5,682 nt of DNA from UMGS1532 sp045542355 (GCA_045542355.1 JAZQKX010000009.1:1-5682); one strand, 5' to 3'; positions 1 through 5,333 are shown, counted from the first letter of the stretch. Translations and numbers: made by a program. Notes: generated from the sequence alone by a model not told the origin.

Positions 1-226
1 GAAAGACACCAAGGTAAGCGGATATGAGATAGTTTACGCTACCAACAAGAAATTTACCAAGGGCAAGAAGACCGTTAAGGTTACTTCCTACAAGACTTAT
101 AAGAAGACCATCAAGAAGCTGAAGTCCAAAGGCACTTACTATGTAAAGGTACGAGCATACAAGACCGTTAAGGGCACTAAATACTACGGTAAGTATTGCT
201 CCTACAAGAAACTGAAAATTAAATAA
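1..226 (+). CDS. C-terminal fragment of a fibronectin type III-like cell-surface protein (5' end outside window)
   Basis: The frame beginning at base 2 is open from the window edge to a TAA at 224-226, giving 74 residues. The fragment is very rich in lysine and aromatic residues. It shows the beta-strand pattern of a terminal fibronectin-III-like module: a GYEIVYAT strand, a TIKKLKSKGTYYVKVRAY segment, then KYYGKYCSYKKLKIK at the very end. In clostridia, modules of this kind commonly end large secreted or wall-associated proteins, often behind Ig-like, leucine-rich-repeat or enzyme domains. The catalytic or binding part lies upstream and cannot be seen, so no specific function can be given. 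A stem-loop 17 bases past the stop probably ends its transcript, and the gene converges on dnaJ. Confidence is high for coding and moderate for the domain name. Confidence 0.8.
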   Translation, partial: KDTKVSGYEIVYATNKKFTKGKKTVKVTSYKTYKKTIKKLKSKGTYYVKVRAYKTVKGTKYYGKYCSYKKLKIK

Positions 227-243
227 TTAATCGCAAACTAACG

Positions 244-271
244 AAAGGCGCTCTCCGAGGAGAGTGCCTTT
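244..271 (+). terminator. Probable rho-independent terminator of the surface-protein gene
   Basis: A 12-bp stem (244-255 with 260-271, one G-U pair) encloses the 4-base loop CGAG. The top of the stem is GC-rich, and the stem ends in AAA/TTT followed by CTCTT. The U-tract is short and broken, so it is weaker than a textbook terminator, but it sits 17 bases after the + strand stop codon. Confidence 0.7.
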
Positions 272-284
272 CTCTTGATAAAGA

Positions 285-320
285 AAAGACAACCTTGTTC
301 GTTGAGTCAAGGTTGTCTTT
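285..320 (-). terminator. Probable rho-independent terminator of the hrcA-grpE-dnaK-dnaJ operon
   Basis: A perfect 13-bp stem (285-297 with 308-320) encloses a 10-base loop. Read on the minus strand, the 3' arm runs into TTTTCTTTAT, a good U-rich tail. The hairpin begins 4 bases after the dnaJ stop codon. On the + strand it is followed by TTAATTCT, so it could also stop read-through from the left. Confidence 0.82.
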
Positions 321-324
321 AATT

Positions 325-1473
325 CTAAAATAAATCTTTTAGTTTATCGAAAAAACTTTTACGTTTTCCATAGTTTTTGTCACTGGTTATTTCGTCAAAC
401 TGGGTGAGAATTTCCTTTTGCTCTTTAGAGAGGTTTTTGGGAACTTCTAACACAATTTTAACATACTGGTCACCAAATCCCGAATAGTTGAGACGTTTGA
501 TACCCTTGCCTTTGAGCTTGAATTCATCTCCGGGCTGAGTGCCTTCATGGATGGTGAACTTAACCTTGCCGTCAAGTGTTGGCACAGTGATTTCATCCCC
601 TAATGCCGCTTGAGTAAAGGTGATGGGTATTTCACAGAACACATCAAATCCCACGCGCTCAAATATGGGGTGGGGGCGAACATTTACATTAACACGAAGG
701 TCACCGCTGGGACCACCATTGGCACCTGCATCACCGCCACCTCTTATGTTGATAATCTGTCCGTCATCTATACCTGCGGGTATATCAATCTTGCGCTCGG
801 TGGCTCTGCGAACTCTACCCTTGCCGCCACATGAGTGACAGGGATTATCTATAATTTTGCCCGAGCCTCCGCAGTGGTCACAAACCCTCGCAGTCTGCAT
901 TGCGCCAAAGGGGGTTTGCTGGGTAACCCTTACCTGCCCCGTGCCGTGACAGTGTCCGCAGGTCTTGGGTGTGGAGCCTTTTTCTGCACCGCTTCCGCCA
1001 CAGTCACCACAGGTTTCTATGCGGGTGACCCTGATGGTCTTTTCGCATCCCTTGGCGGCTTCCTCAAAGGAAAGAGTCACAGTGGCAGAGGTGTCATTAC
1101 CGCGCCTTGGAGCATTGGGGTTGGAACGTCCGCCGCCTCCAAAGCCTCCGCCGAAAAAGGAACTAAAAATATCTCCTAAATCGCCAAAATCACCAAATCC
1201 GCCGCCGAATCCACCGCCACCGGGACCGCCGGCTCCATAATTGGGGTCAACCCCTGCATGGCCAAACTGGTCGTAACGGGAGCGTTTGCCCGAATCCGAT
1301 AGAATTTCATACGCCTCGCTGGCTTCTTTAAAATGAGCCTCGGCTTCCTTGTCTCCGGGGTTTAAGTCGGGATGATATTTCTTAGCCGCCTTGCGGTAAG
1401 CTTTTTTTATTTCGTCATCACTGGCGCCGCGGTCAACCCCCAGCACCTCGTAATAGTCTTTCTTATCAGCCAA
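325..1473 (-). CDS. dnaJ: Chaperone protein DnaJ (Hsp40, class A co-chaperone of DnaK)
   Basis: This cytosolic J-protein hands unfolded substrates to DnaK and stimulates its ATP hydrolysis. The 382-residue product has the full class A layout. The J domain covers about residues 5-70, with the catalytic HPD at 34-36. A Gly/Phe-rich linker covers about 71-115. The zinc-binding domain has four CxxCxGxG repeats starting at Cys155, Cys172, Cys198 and Cys212. Beta-rich substrate-binding C-terminal domains follow from about residue 225. The start is TTG: a GAGGAGA ribosome site lies 7 bases upstream, an in-frame TGA lies 15 bases upstream of the TTG, and the next in-frame Met is residue 192, well inside the zinc domain. 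The gene is last in the heat-shock operon, 60 bases after dnaK and separated from it by a stem-loop. No key residue is missing. Confidence 0.97.
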   Translation of the reverse strand: MADKKDYYEVLGVDRGASDDEIKKAYRKAAKKYHPDLNPGDKEAEAHFKEASEAYEILSDSGKRSRYDQFGHAGVDPNYGAGGPGGGGFGGGFGDFGDLGDIFSSFFGGGFGGGGRSNPNAPRRGNDTSATVTLSFEEAAKGCEKTIRVTRIETCGDCGGSGAEKGSTPKTCGHCHGTGQVRVTQQTPFGAMQTARVCDHCGGSGKIIDNPCHSCGGKGRVRRATERKIDIPAGIDDGQIINIRGGGDAGANGGPSGDLRVNVNVRPHPIFERVGFDVFCEIPITFTQAALGDEITVPTLDGKVKFTIHEGTQPGDEFKLKGKGIKRLNYSGFGDQYVKIVLEVPKNLSKEQKEILTQFDEITSDKNYGKRKSFFDKLKDLF

Positions 1474-1480
1474 ATCTATT

Positions 1481-1487
1481 TCTCCTC
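1481..1487 (-). promoter_or_regulatory. Ribosome binding site of dnaJ, supporting a TTG start
   Basis: GAGGAGA on the minus strand, 7 bases before the TTG at 1473-1471. This near-ideal Shine-Dalgarno sequence and spacing fixes the non-ATG start. It lies just after the 1496-1521 hairpin, so the folded stem leaves it exposed. Confidence 0.85.
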
Positions 1488-1495
1488 AGTATGTA

Positions 1496-1521
1496 GTGCA
1501 GAGCGAAAATTCGCTCTGCAC
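1496..1521 (-). other. Intercistronic stem-loop between dnaK and dnaJ
   Basis: GTGCAGAGCGAA at 1496-1507 is exactly complementary to TTCGCTCTGCAC at 1510-1521. The stem is 12 bp with two bases between the arms, so in RNA about 10-11 pairs with a small A/U loop. On the minus strand it is followed by TACATACTGAGG, with no U-tract, so it does not look like an intrinsic terminator. It lies 12 bases after the dnaK stop and ends 8 bases before the dnaJ ribosome site. Possible roles are a 3' stability barrier for the upstream message, a processing site, or partial attenuation of dnaJ. The structure is visible; the role is inference. Confidence 0.8.
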
Positions 1522-1533
1522 CAAATAGATCAA

Positions 1534-3360
1534 TTAGTTGTTGTCGTCGGCGTCCTTAAAGTCTGCCTCGTAAACGTTGGAGTCGCCCTGAGGCTGACCC
1601 TCCGCACCTGCGGCGCCCTGAGCCTCGGCAGTAGCCTTATAAATCTTTTCGCTAACTGCGTAAACAGCTTTCTGAAGTTCTTCCTGCTTCTGTTTGATAG
1701 CCTCAATATCCTCGCCCTTGAGAGCCTCTTTCAGCTCATCGATGGCTTTCTGGATGTTAGCTTTTTCTTCTTCGGTTATCTTGTCACCGAAATCGGCAAT
1801 GGTCTTTTCAGAGGTGTATACCATCTGGTCTGCGCCGTTTCTGATATCAATTTCCTCGCGACGCTTCTTATCTTCGGCGGCATACTGCTCAGCCTCTTTA
1901 ACAGCCTTGTCGATATCTTCCTTAGACATGTTGGTGTTGGAGGTGATGGTGATGGACTGTTCCTTACCTGTGCCAAGGTCCTTAGCAGAAACGTGAACGA
2001 TACCGTTGGCGTCTATATCAAAGGTAACCTCAATCTGGGGGATTCCACGGGGAGCGGGAGCAATTCCGTCGAGATGGAAAACGCCGAGGGTCTTGTTGTC
2101 ACGGGCAAATTCGCGCTCACCCTGAAGAACGTGTACCTCAACAGAGGTCTGACCGTCTGCTGCAGTGGAGAAAATCTGGCTCTTCTTGGTGGGGATGGTG
2201 GTGTTTCTGTCGATAACCTTGGTGCTTACACCGCCCATTGTCTCAATACCGAGTGAAAGGGGAGTAACGTCGAGAAGAAGCAGACCCTTAACGTCGCCAC
2301 CTAAAACACCGCCCTGAATTGCGGCGCCGATGGCAACACATTCGTCGGGGTTGATGCCCTTGAAAGGATCTCGACCAATAAAGGATTTAACAGCTTCCTG
2401 AACAGCAGGAATACGGGACGAACCGCCCACCATAAGCACCTTGTTGATATCATCCTTAGAAAGACCTGAGTCGGAAAGCGCCTGACGAACAGGAGCCATT
2501 GTGGCCTCTACAAGGTCGGCAGTAAGCTCGTTGAACTTTGCGCGGGTGATGGTGGTCTCATAGTGCTTAGGACCTGTGTTGTCGGCTGTGATAAAGGGCA
2601 GATTGATGTCTGCAGTGGTCATACCGCTAAGGTCAATCTTTGCCTTTTCTGCGGCTTCCTTAATTCTCTGCATAGCCATTTTGTCGGAGCTTAAATCAAT
2701 GCCGTTTTCAGCCTTGAATCCCGCAACGATCCAATCCATGATTCGCTTATCGAAGTCGTCACCGCCAAGACGGTTGTTACCTGCAGTGGCTAAAACTTCC
2801 TGAACGCCGTCGCCCATCTCAATGATGGAAACGTCGAAGGTACCACCGCCAAGGTCGTATACCATAACTTTTTGATCGTCTTCCTTGTCAACGCTGTAGG
2901 CAAGGGCGGCGGCTGTAGGCTCGTTGATAATACGCTTAACATCGAGACCTGCGATTTTACCTGCGTCCTTGGTTGCCTGACGCTGAGCGTCGGTGAAGTA
3001 TGCGGGAACGGTGATAACAGCCTCGGTTACAGGTGAGCCGATATATGCCTCAGCATCAGCCTTTAATTTCTGCAGAATGATTGCGGAAATTTCCTGAGGT
3101 GTGTATTTCTTGTCGTCAATTTCAACTGTGTAGTTGGTGCCCATCTCACGCTTGATGGAGCTGATAGTTCTGTCGGGGTTGGTAATCGCCTGACGCTTTG
3201 CAACCTGACCAACCATTCTTTCGCCTGTCTTAGAAAAAGCAACAACAGAGGGTGTTGTACGGGCGCCTTCAGCGTTAGCTATAACAACAGGCTCACCGCC
3301 CTCAATAACAGATACGCAAGAGTTTGTAGTACCTAAGTCAATACCAATAATTTTTCCCAT
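1534..3360 (-). CDS. dnaK: Chaperone protein DnaK (Hsp70)
   Basis: This ATP-dependent cytosolic chaperone binds exposed hydrophobic segments of unfolded proteins and is cycled by DnaJ and GrpE. The product is 608 residues. The nucleotide-binding domain has the phosphate-1 motif GIDLGTTNS (6-14), IINEPTAAALAY (144-155), the phosphate-2 motif YDLGGGTFDVS (168-178) and the VLMVGGSSRIP segment (308-318). The hydrophobic interdomain linker is about 357-364, followed by the beta-sandwich substrate domain (DVTPLSLGIET) and a helical lid, ending in a short Gln/Gly/Ala-rich, acidic tail. After SSIKREMG (67-74) it lacks the roughly 25-residue insert of Gram-negative DnaK, which fits a Firmicute. The ATG at 3358-3360 is chosen because GGAGG lies 8 bases before it; an in-frame TTG at 3373-3375 overlaps that GGAGG and would add five unlikely residues. 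It lies 55 bases after grpE. Confidence 0.98.
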   Translation of the reverse strand: MGKIIGIDLGTTNSCVSVIEGGEPVVIANAEGARTTPSVVAFSKTGERMVGQVAKRQAITNPDRTISSIKREMGTNYTVEIDDKKYTPQEISAIILQKLKADAEAYIGSPVTEAVITVPAYFTDAQRQATKDAGKIAGLDVKRIINEPTAAALAYSVDKEDDQKVMVYDLGGGTFDVSIIEMGDGVQEVLATAGNNRLGGDDFDKRIMDWIVAGFKAENGIDLSSDKMAMQRIKEAAEKAKIDLSGMTTADINLPFITADNTGPKHYETTITRAKFNELTADLVEATMAPVRQALSDSGLSKDDINKVLMVGGSSRIPAVQEAVKSFIGRDPFKGINPDECVAIGAAIQGGVLGGDVKGLLLLDVTPLSLGIETMGGVSTKVIDRNTTIPTKKSQIFSTAADGQTSVEVHVLQGEREFARDNKTLGVFHLDGIAPAPRGIPQIEVTFDIDANGIVHVSAKDLGTGKEQSITITSNTNMSKEDIDKAVKEAEQYAAEDKKRREEIDIRNGADQMVYTSEKTIADFGDKITEEEKANIQKAIDELKEALKGEDIEAIKQKQEELQKAVYAVSEKIYKATAEAQGAAGAEGQPQGDSNVYEADFKDADDNN

Positions 3361-3368
3361 GATAAATT

Positions 3369-3373
3369 CCTCC
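3369..3373 (-). promoter_or_regulatory. Ribosome binding site of dnaK, deciding the ATG start
   Basis: GGAGG on the minus strand, 8 bases before the ATG at 3360-3358. It overlaps the alternative upstream TTG, which rules that start out in practice. Confidence 0.9.
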
Positions 3374-3415
3374 AAATTTTGTATAAATTGATTTGTTGAT
3401 TAATTGATATACGGA

Positions 3416-3955
3416 TTAGTTAGCAACCTGTACCATTGCAGGTCTTATAACTGTATCGCCTATTTTGTAGCCCTTTTGCAGGGTTTTAACGATTGTGTTT
3501 TCACCGACACTGTCGTCGTCGATGTGGAGCACCGCCTGGTGCAGTTGAGGGTCGAATTCCTTGCCCTCGTCGTTGATTTCGGAAAGCCCTAATTTCACAC
3601 AAACATCGGTGAGTTGTTTGGATATAAGCTCAATGCCCTTTTGGAAATCCTCACCGTTAGGGTCGGCTTCCAAAGCTCTGCCGAAATTATCAAGCACAGG
3701 CAAGAAAGTTTTAAGTATGTCCGCTTTCATGAACTCCAGAGAAGCAGCCTTGTCTCTTTCTGTACGCTTTTTGAAGTTGTCGAATTCAGCAGCTGTGCGG
3801 AGAGCCAAATCTTTCTGCTTTTCCAATTCTTTTTTTAGCGTATCCAGTTCACTATCTTCGATAGAGACATCCACCTCGGGGGTTTCCACAGTTGATTCAA
3901 CCGCGTCTTCTATGGGTTGCTCCTCAGCTGTAGTTTTCTTTTCTTCTTTTGCCAT
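3416..3955 (-). CDS. grpE: GrpE, nucleotide exchange factor of DnaK
   Basis: GrpE works as a dimer that opens the DnaK nucleotide cleft and releases ADP, resetting the chaperone. The product is 179 residues, normal for the family. An acidic, low-complexity N-terminus (about 1-35) leads into a long heptad-like helix (about 36-75, with ELDTLKKELEKQKD and EFDNFKKRTERDK), as expected for the dimer coiled coil. A helical segment follows at about 76-125 (FLPVLDNFGRAL). The C-terminal beta domain carries the family signature from FDPQLHQAV (134-142) through GYKIGDTVIRPAMVQVA (162-178). The ATG is 2 bases past the hrcA stop, and its GGAGG lies inside the last hrcA codons, so translation is probably coupled to hrcA. 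Confidence 0.97.
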   Translation of the reverse strand: MAKEEKKTTAEEQPIEDAVESTVETPEVDVSIEDSELDTLKKELEKQKDLALRTAAEFDNFKKRTERDKAASLEFMKADILKTFLPVLDNFGRALEADPNGEDFQKGIELISKQLTDVCVKLGLSEINDEGKEFDPQLHQAVLHIDDDSVGENTIVKTLQKGYKIGDTVIRPAMVQVAN

Positions 3956-3957
3956 TT

Positions 3958-4995
3958 TTAATCCTCCATATCTCGAAGCGCCTTAGTCATAAGTGTGCCA
4001 AGCCGCATTGCAAAATATTCAATGCTGGGTATAAGCTGTTCGTAAGCCATTCTCACAGGGCCTATAACACCTATTCGACCAAGCTCTTTGTCGCCTGTTT
4101 TGTATTTTGCCACAACCATGCATGAGGGGGTGGCGGCAATTCCGTGGCCGTAATCGTCTCCGAATACCACGCCGACGGGTGAGTTCATCCGTGATATAAC
4201 TTCCAGCACGGCTTCCTTTTGGGAAATCAGTTCGCCAAGTCGCATTGCGTCCTCGTGCTGACGATAGCCCGTAAGTAGCTTTGACTCACCACGAAAATGA
4301 AGCTGAGGCTCGAACATTTCTCCGATTATCTCAAACATCGTGGAAAGTAGCGGCATCACAGTAAGTCCGAATGTGCCTATTCTCGCAACTATTGATTGCA
4401 GATATGCGGTGTTGAGCTCGTATAGCCTGTGACCGATGATACAGGTCTTGCAGATGTTACTGTAGACTGAAAGCAAAGCTTCGTCAACCTCGCAGTCGCT
4501 AAGCACTATTCTGCTTCTCGCCATGCCGTCGGTGGAGATGACCACCATTAGCATCGTTTTGCCACCCATGGGGATAAGTCGCACCCTCTTGATTTTCGCA
4601 TCATCATTTGTCAGAGAGGCTGAAAAGGAGGGCAGACCCGTGAGGTCTGCAAGTATTTGACAAGCAAGAACAGGCATCTGCTCTGGGGTGTGAGAAATTG
4701 TTTCTAACGTAGAATCAATCGCCAACTTAATTTCGGGCGTGAGAGTGGCAGGGGTCATAAGACGGTCTACGTAAGTTCTGTACCCCAAGTGGGTAGGTAT
4801 TCTACCTGCCGAGGTGTGGGGCTGCTCCAGAAATCCCATGGAGCAAAGGTCGCTCATCTCGTTTCGAAGAGTTGCGGAAGAAAGACTGAGGTTCAGCATA
4901 TCACAAAGTGCCTTTGAGCCAATAGGCTCACCCGCTTCGATATAGCTTTTGACTATCGCCGCAAGTATAGCTTGTTTGCGCTCACTGAGTTCCAC
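3958..4995 (-). CDS. hrcA: HrcA, heat-inducible repressor that binds CIRCE
   Basis: HrcA is the repressor of class I heat-shock genes in Gram-positive bacteria. Its folding is helped by GroEL, so chaperone shortage under stress lowers repression. The product is 345 residues from a GTG at 4993-4995. The N-terminal winged helix (about 1-75) has AGEPIGSKAL (21-30) and the very characteristic SSATLRNEMSDL (39-50) and EQPHTSAGRIP (57-67). A GAF-like central/C-terminal part follows, ending with IGVIGPVRMAYEQL (308-321), the conserved late motif. The frame is open back to a GTG at 5023-5025, but that codon lies inside the CIRCE operator and lacks a ribosome site; the chosen start matches the family N-terminus (ELSERK...). 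It is first in the operon and overlaps the grpE ribosome site. It should repress its own operon through the CIRCE just upstream. Confidence 0.95.
   Translation of the reverse strand: MELSERKQAILAAIVKSYIEAGEPIGSKALCDMLNLSLSSATLRNEMSDLCSMGFLEQPHTSAGRIPTHLGYRTYVDRLMTPATLTPEIKLAIDSTLETISHTPEQMPVLACQILADLTGLPSFSASLTNDDAKIKRVRLIPMGGKTMLMVVISTDGMARSRIVLSDCEVDEALLSVYSNICKTCIIGHRLYELNTAYLQSIVARIGTFGLTVMPLLSTMFEIIGEMFEPQLHFRGESKLLTGYRQHEDAMRLGELISQKEAVLEVISRMNSPVGVVFGDDYGHGIAATPSCMVVAKYKTGDKELGRIGVIGPVRMAYEQLIPSIEYFAMRLGTLMTKALRDMED
3963..3967 (-). promoter_or_regulatory. Ribosome binding site of grpE inside the hrcA 3' end
   Basis: GGAGG on the minus strand, 7 bases before the grpE ATG and within the last two sense codons of hrcA (ATG GAG GAT TAA includes it). 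This suggests translational coupling between repressor and chaperone genes. Confidence 0.85.
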
Positions 4996-5003
4996 TGATA
5001 ATT

Positions 5004-5013
5004 CCCACCCTTC
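5004..5013 (-). promoter_or_regulatory. Probable weak ribosome binding site of hrcA
   Basis: GAAGGGTGGG on the minus strand, ending 8 bases before the GTG at 4995-4993. The match to AGGAGG is imperfect, unlike grpE and dnaK. A weak site plus a GTG start would keep repressor output low relative to the chaperones; that consequence is inference. Confidence 0.5.
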
Positions 5014-5018
5014 TTGTT

Positions 5019-5045
5019 TTAGCACTCTATAGGCGTGAGTGCTAA
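5019..5045 (-). promoter_or_regulatory. CIRCE operator (HrcA binding site)
   Basis: A perfect inverted repeat, TTAGCACTC-N9-GAGTGCTAA, identical to the CIRCE consensus arms with the standard 9-base spacer. It starts about 9 bases downstream of the -10 and ends 23 bases before the hrcA GTG. It is therefore in the 5' leader or overlaps the transcription start, the usual place for HrcA to block the operon. Confidence 0.97.
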
Positions 5046-5054
5046 TCTGATTAT

Positions 5055-5083
5055 AATATACACCCTATCGATGCGTTTGTCAA
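5055..5083 (-). promoter_or_regulatory. SigA-type promoter of the hrcA-grpE-dnaK-dnaJ operon
   Basis: On the minus strand TTGACA (5083-5078) is followed after 17 bases by TATATT (5060-5055), a 5/6 match to the -10. A perfect TATAAT overlaps at 5055-5050, but at 22-base spacing. Either way transcription should start at the edge of CIRCE. The 25 bases upstream of the -35 are AT-rich and might act as an UP element. Confidence 0.88.
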
Positions 5084-5113
5084 TAGGTAATTTATAAATA
5101 TTTTGTAAATTCG

Positions 5114-5137
5114 TTTGACTTTCCCTGACCTTTGACT
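5114..5137 (-). promoter_or_regulatory. CtsR-like heptads upstream of the dnaK-operon promoter (tentative)
   Basis: On the minus strand the order is AGTCAAA (5137-5131), GGTCAGG (5130-5124), GAA, AGTCAAA (5120-5114). The last two heptads with the GAA spacer fit the CtsR operator pattern RGTCAAA-NAN-RGTCAAA with two mismatches, both in the first heptad. The site lies about 30 bases upstream of the hrcA -35, farther than CtsR sites usually are. The same bases on the + strand include a TTGACT that could be a -35, so coincidence is possible. Confidence 0.35.
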
Positions 5138-5161
5138 CTGGCAATACATTCTATATATAAT
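5132..5161 (+). promoter_or_regulatory. Candidate upstream promoter (P1) directed toward the rRNA operon
   Basis: TTGACT (5132-5137) and a perfect TATAAT (5156-5161) are separated by 18 bases. Tandem promoters are common in front of rRNA operons. The -10 sits inside the left arm of the 5152-5184 inverted repeat, so a protein bound there could block it. Start would be near 5168, about 390 bases before 16S. Confidence 0.45.
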
Positions 5162-5184
5162 GTACGCGCGTTACATTATATATA
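5152..5184. repeat. Inverted repeat with 13-bp arms around an alternating CG core
   Basis: TATATATAATGTA (5152-5164) is the exact reverse complement of TACATTATATATA (5172-5184), with the spacer CGCGCGT. The symmetry places a TATAAT on each strand (5156-5161 + and 5180-5175 -). It could be an operator, a cruciform-prone site or a hairpin in a transcript; there is no T-run typical of a terminator. Confidence 0.8.
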
Positions 5185-5209
5185 ATATTATTATGAATCA
5201 AATCTACAT

Positions 5210-5252
5210 CCAAAATTTATTTTAGTGAATTTGAATAAAATGGTAATTTTGG
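5210..5252. repeat. Imperfect inverted repeat in the rRNA upstream region
   Basis: CCAAAATT (5210-5217) pairs with AATTTTGG (5245-5252) and ATTTTA (5219-5224) with TAAAAT (5236-5241). The loop is 11 bases, and the internal bulge has one base on the left and three on the right. It is AT-rich, so its stability as RNA would be modest. It directly abuts the next inverted repeat. Confidence 0.6.
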
Positions 5253-5261
5253 TGGTACAAT
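5231..5261 (+). promoter_or_regulatory. Candidate middle promoter (P2) with an extended -10
   Basis: TGG-TACAAT (5253-5261) is an extended -10 (TGn plus a 5/6 hexamer). A weak -35, TTGAAT (5231-5236), lies 19 bases upstream. The -10 overlaps the left arm of the 5252-5273 inverted repeat. The case rests mainly on the extended -10. Confidence 0.35.
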
Positions 5262-5273
5262 ATATCGTACCAC
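5252..5273. repeat. Short inverted repeat GTGGTAC-N8-GTACCAC
   Basis: Seven exact pairs (5252-5258 with 5267-5273) surround AATATATC; a G-T pair at 5251/5274 would extend it. Size and spacing resemble a dimeric repressor operator, and it overlaps the P2 -10. It could also be a small RNA hairpin if transcribed from P1. Confidence 0.6.
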
Positions 5274-5305
5274 TCTGCCTTTTAGATACTATAAATTGAA
5301 TCCCG

Positions 5306-5333
5306 AAAAAAGTTTGAAAAAAATTGAAAAAAA
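5306..5333 (+). promoter_or_regulatory. Phased A-tracts / UP element of the main rRNA promoter
   Basis: Three runs of A (5306-5311, 5317-5323, 5327-5333) lie in register at about 10-11 bases and end three bases before the TTGACA -35. Such spacing bends DNA and favours binding of the RNA polymerase alpha C-terminal domain, as expected for a strong rRNA promoter. The A-tracts are seen; the effect is inferred. Confidence 0.65.

Noticed and set aside
610..1240. Several + strand open frames opposite dnaJ, rich in Pro or Gly
   Set aside because: They mirror the Gly-rich and zinc-finger codons of dnaJ; they overlap each other and have no start signals.
1372..2256. A 294-codon open frame on the + strand opposite dnaK and the dnaJ start
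   Set aside because: Long antisense frames are a known by-product of hsp70 codon usage. It has no ribosome site, resembles no family I know, and spans two real genes and their gap.
3361..3375. An upstream TTG start for dnaK that adds five residues
   Set aside because: It overlaps the GGAGG that serves the ATG at 3360, and MGKIIGIDLGTTNS is the normal DnaK N-terminus.
3561..3986. A + strand 141-codon frame opposite grpE
   Set aside because: Ser/Phe-rich mirror of the Glu/Lys coiled-coil codons of grpE; no ribosome site or family resemblance.
5114..5137. PHO-box style direct repeats (TTTGACT twice, 17 bases apart on the + strand)
   Set aside because: PHO boxes repeat at about 11 bases with TTHACA cores; the 17-base spacing does not fit. 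The CtsR-like reading was kept only as tentative.
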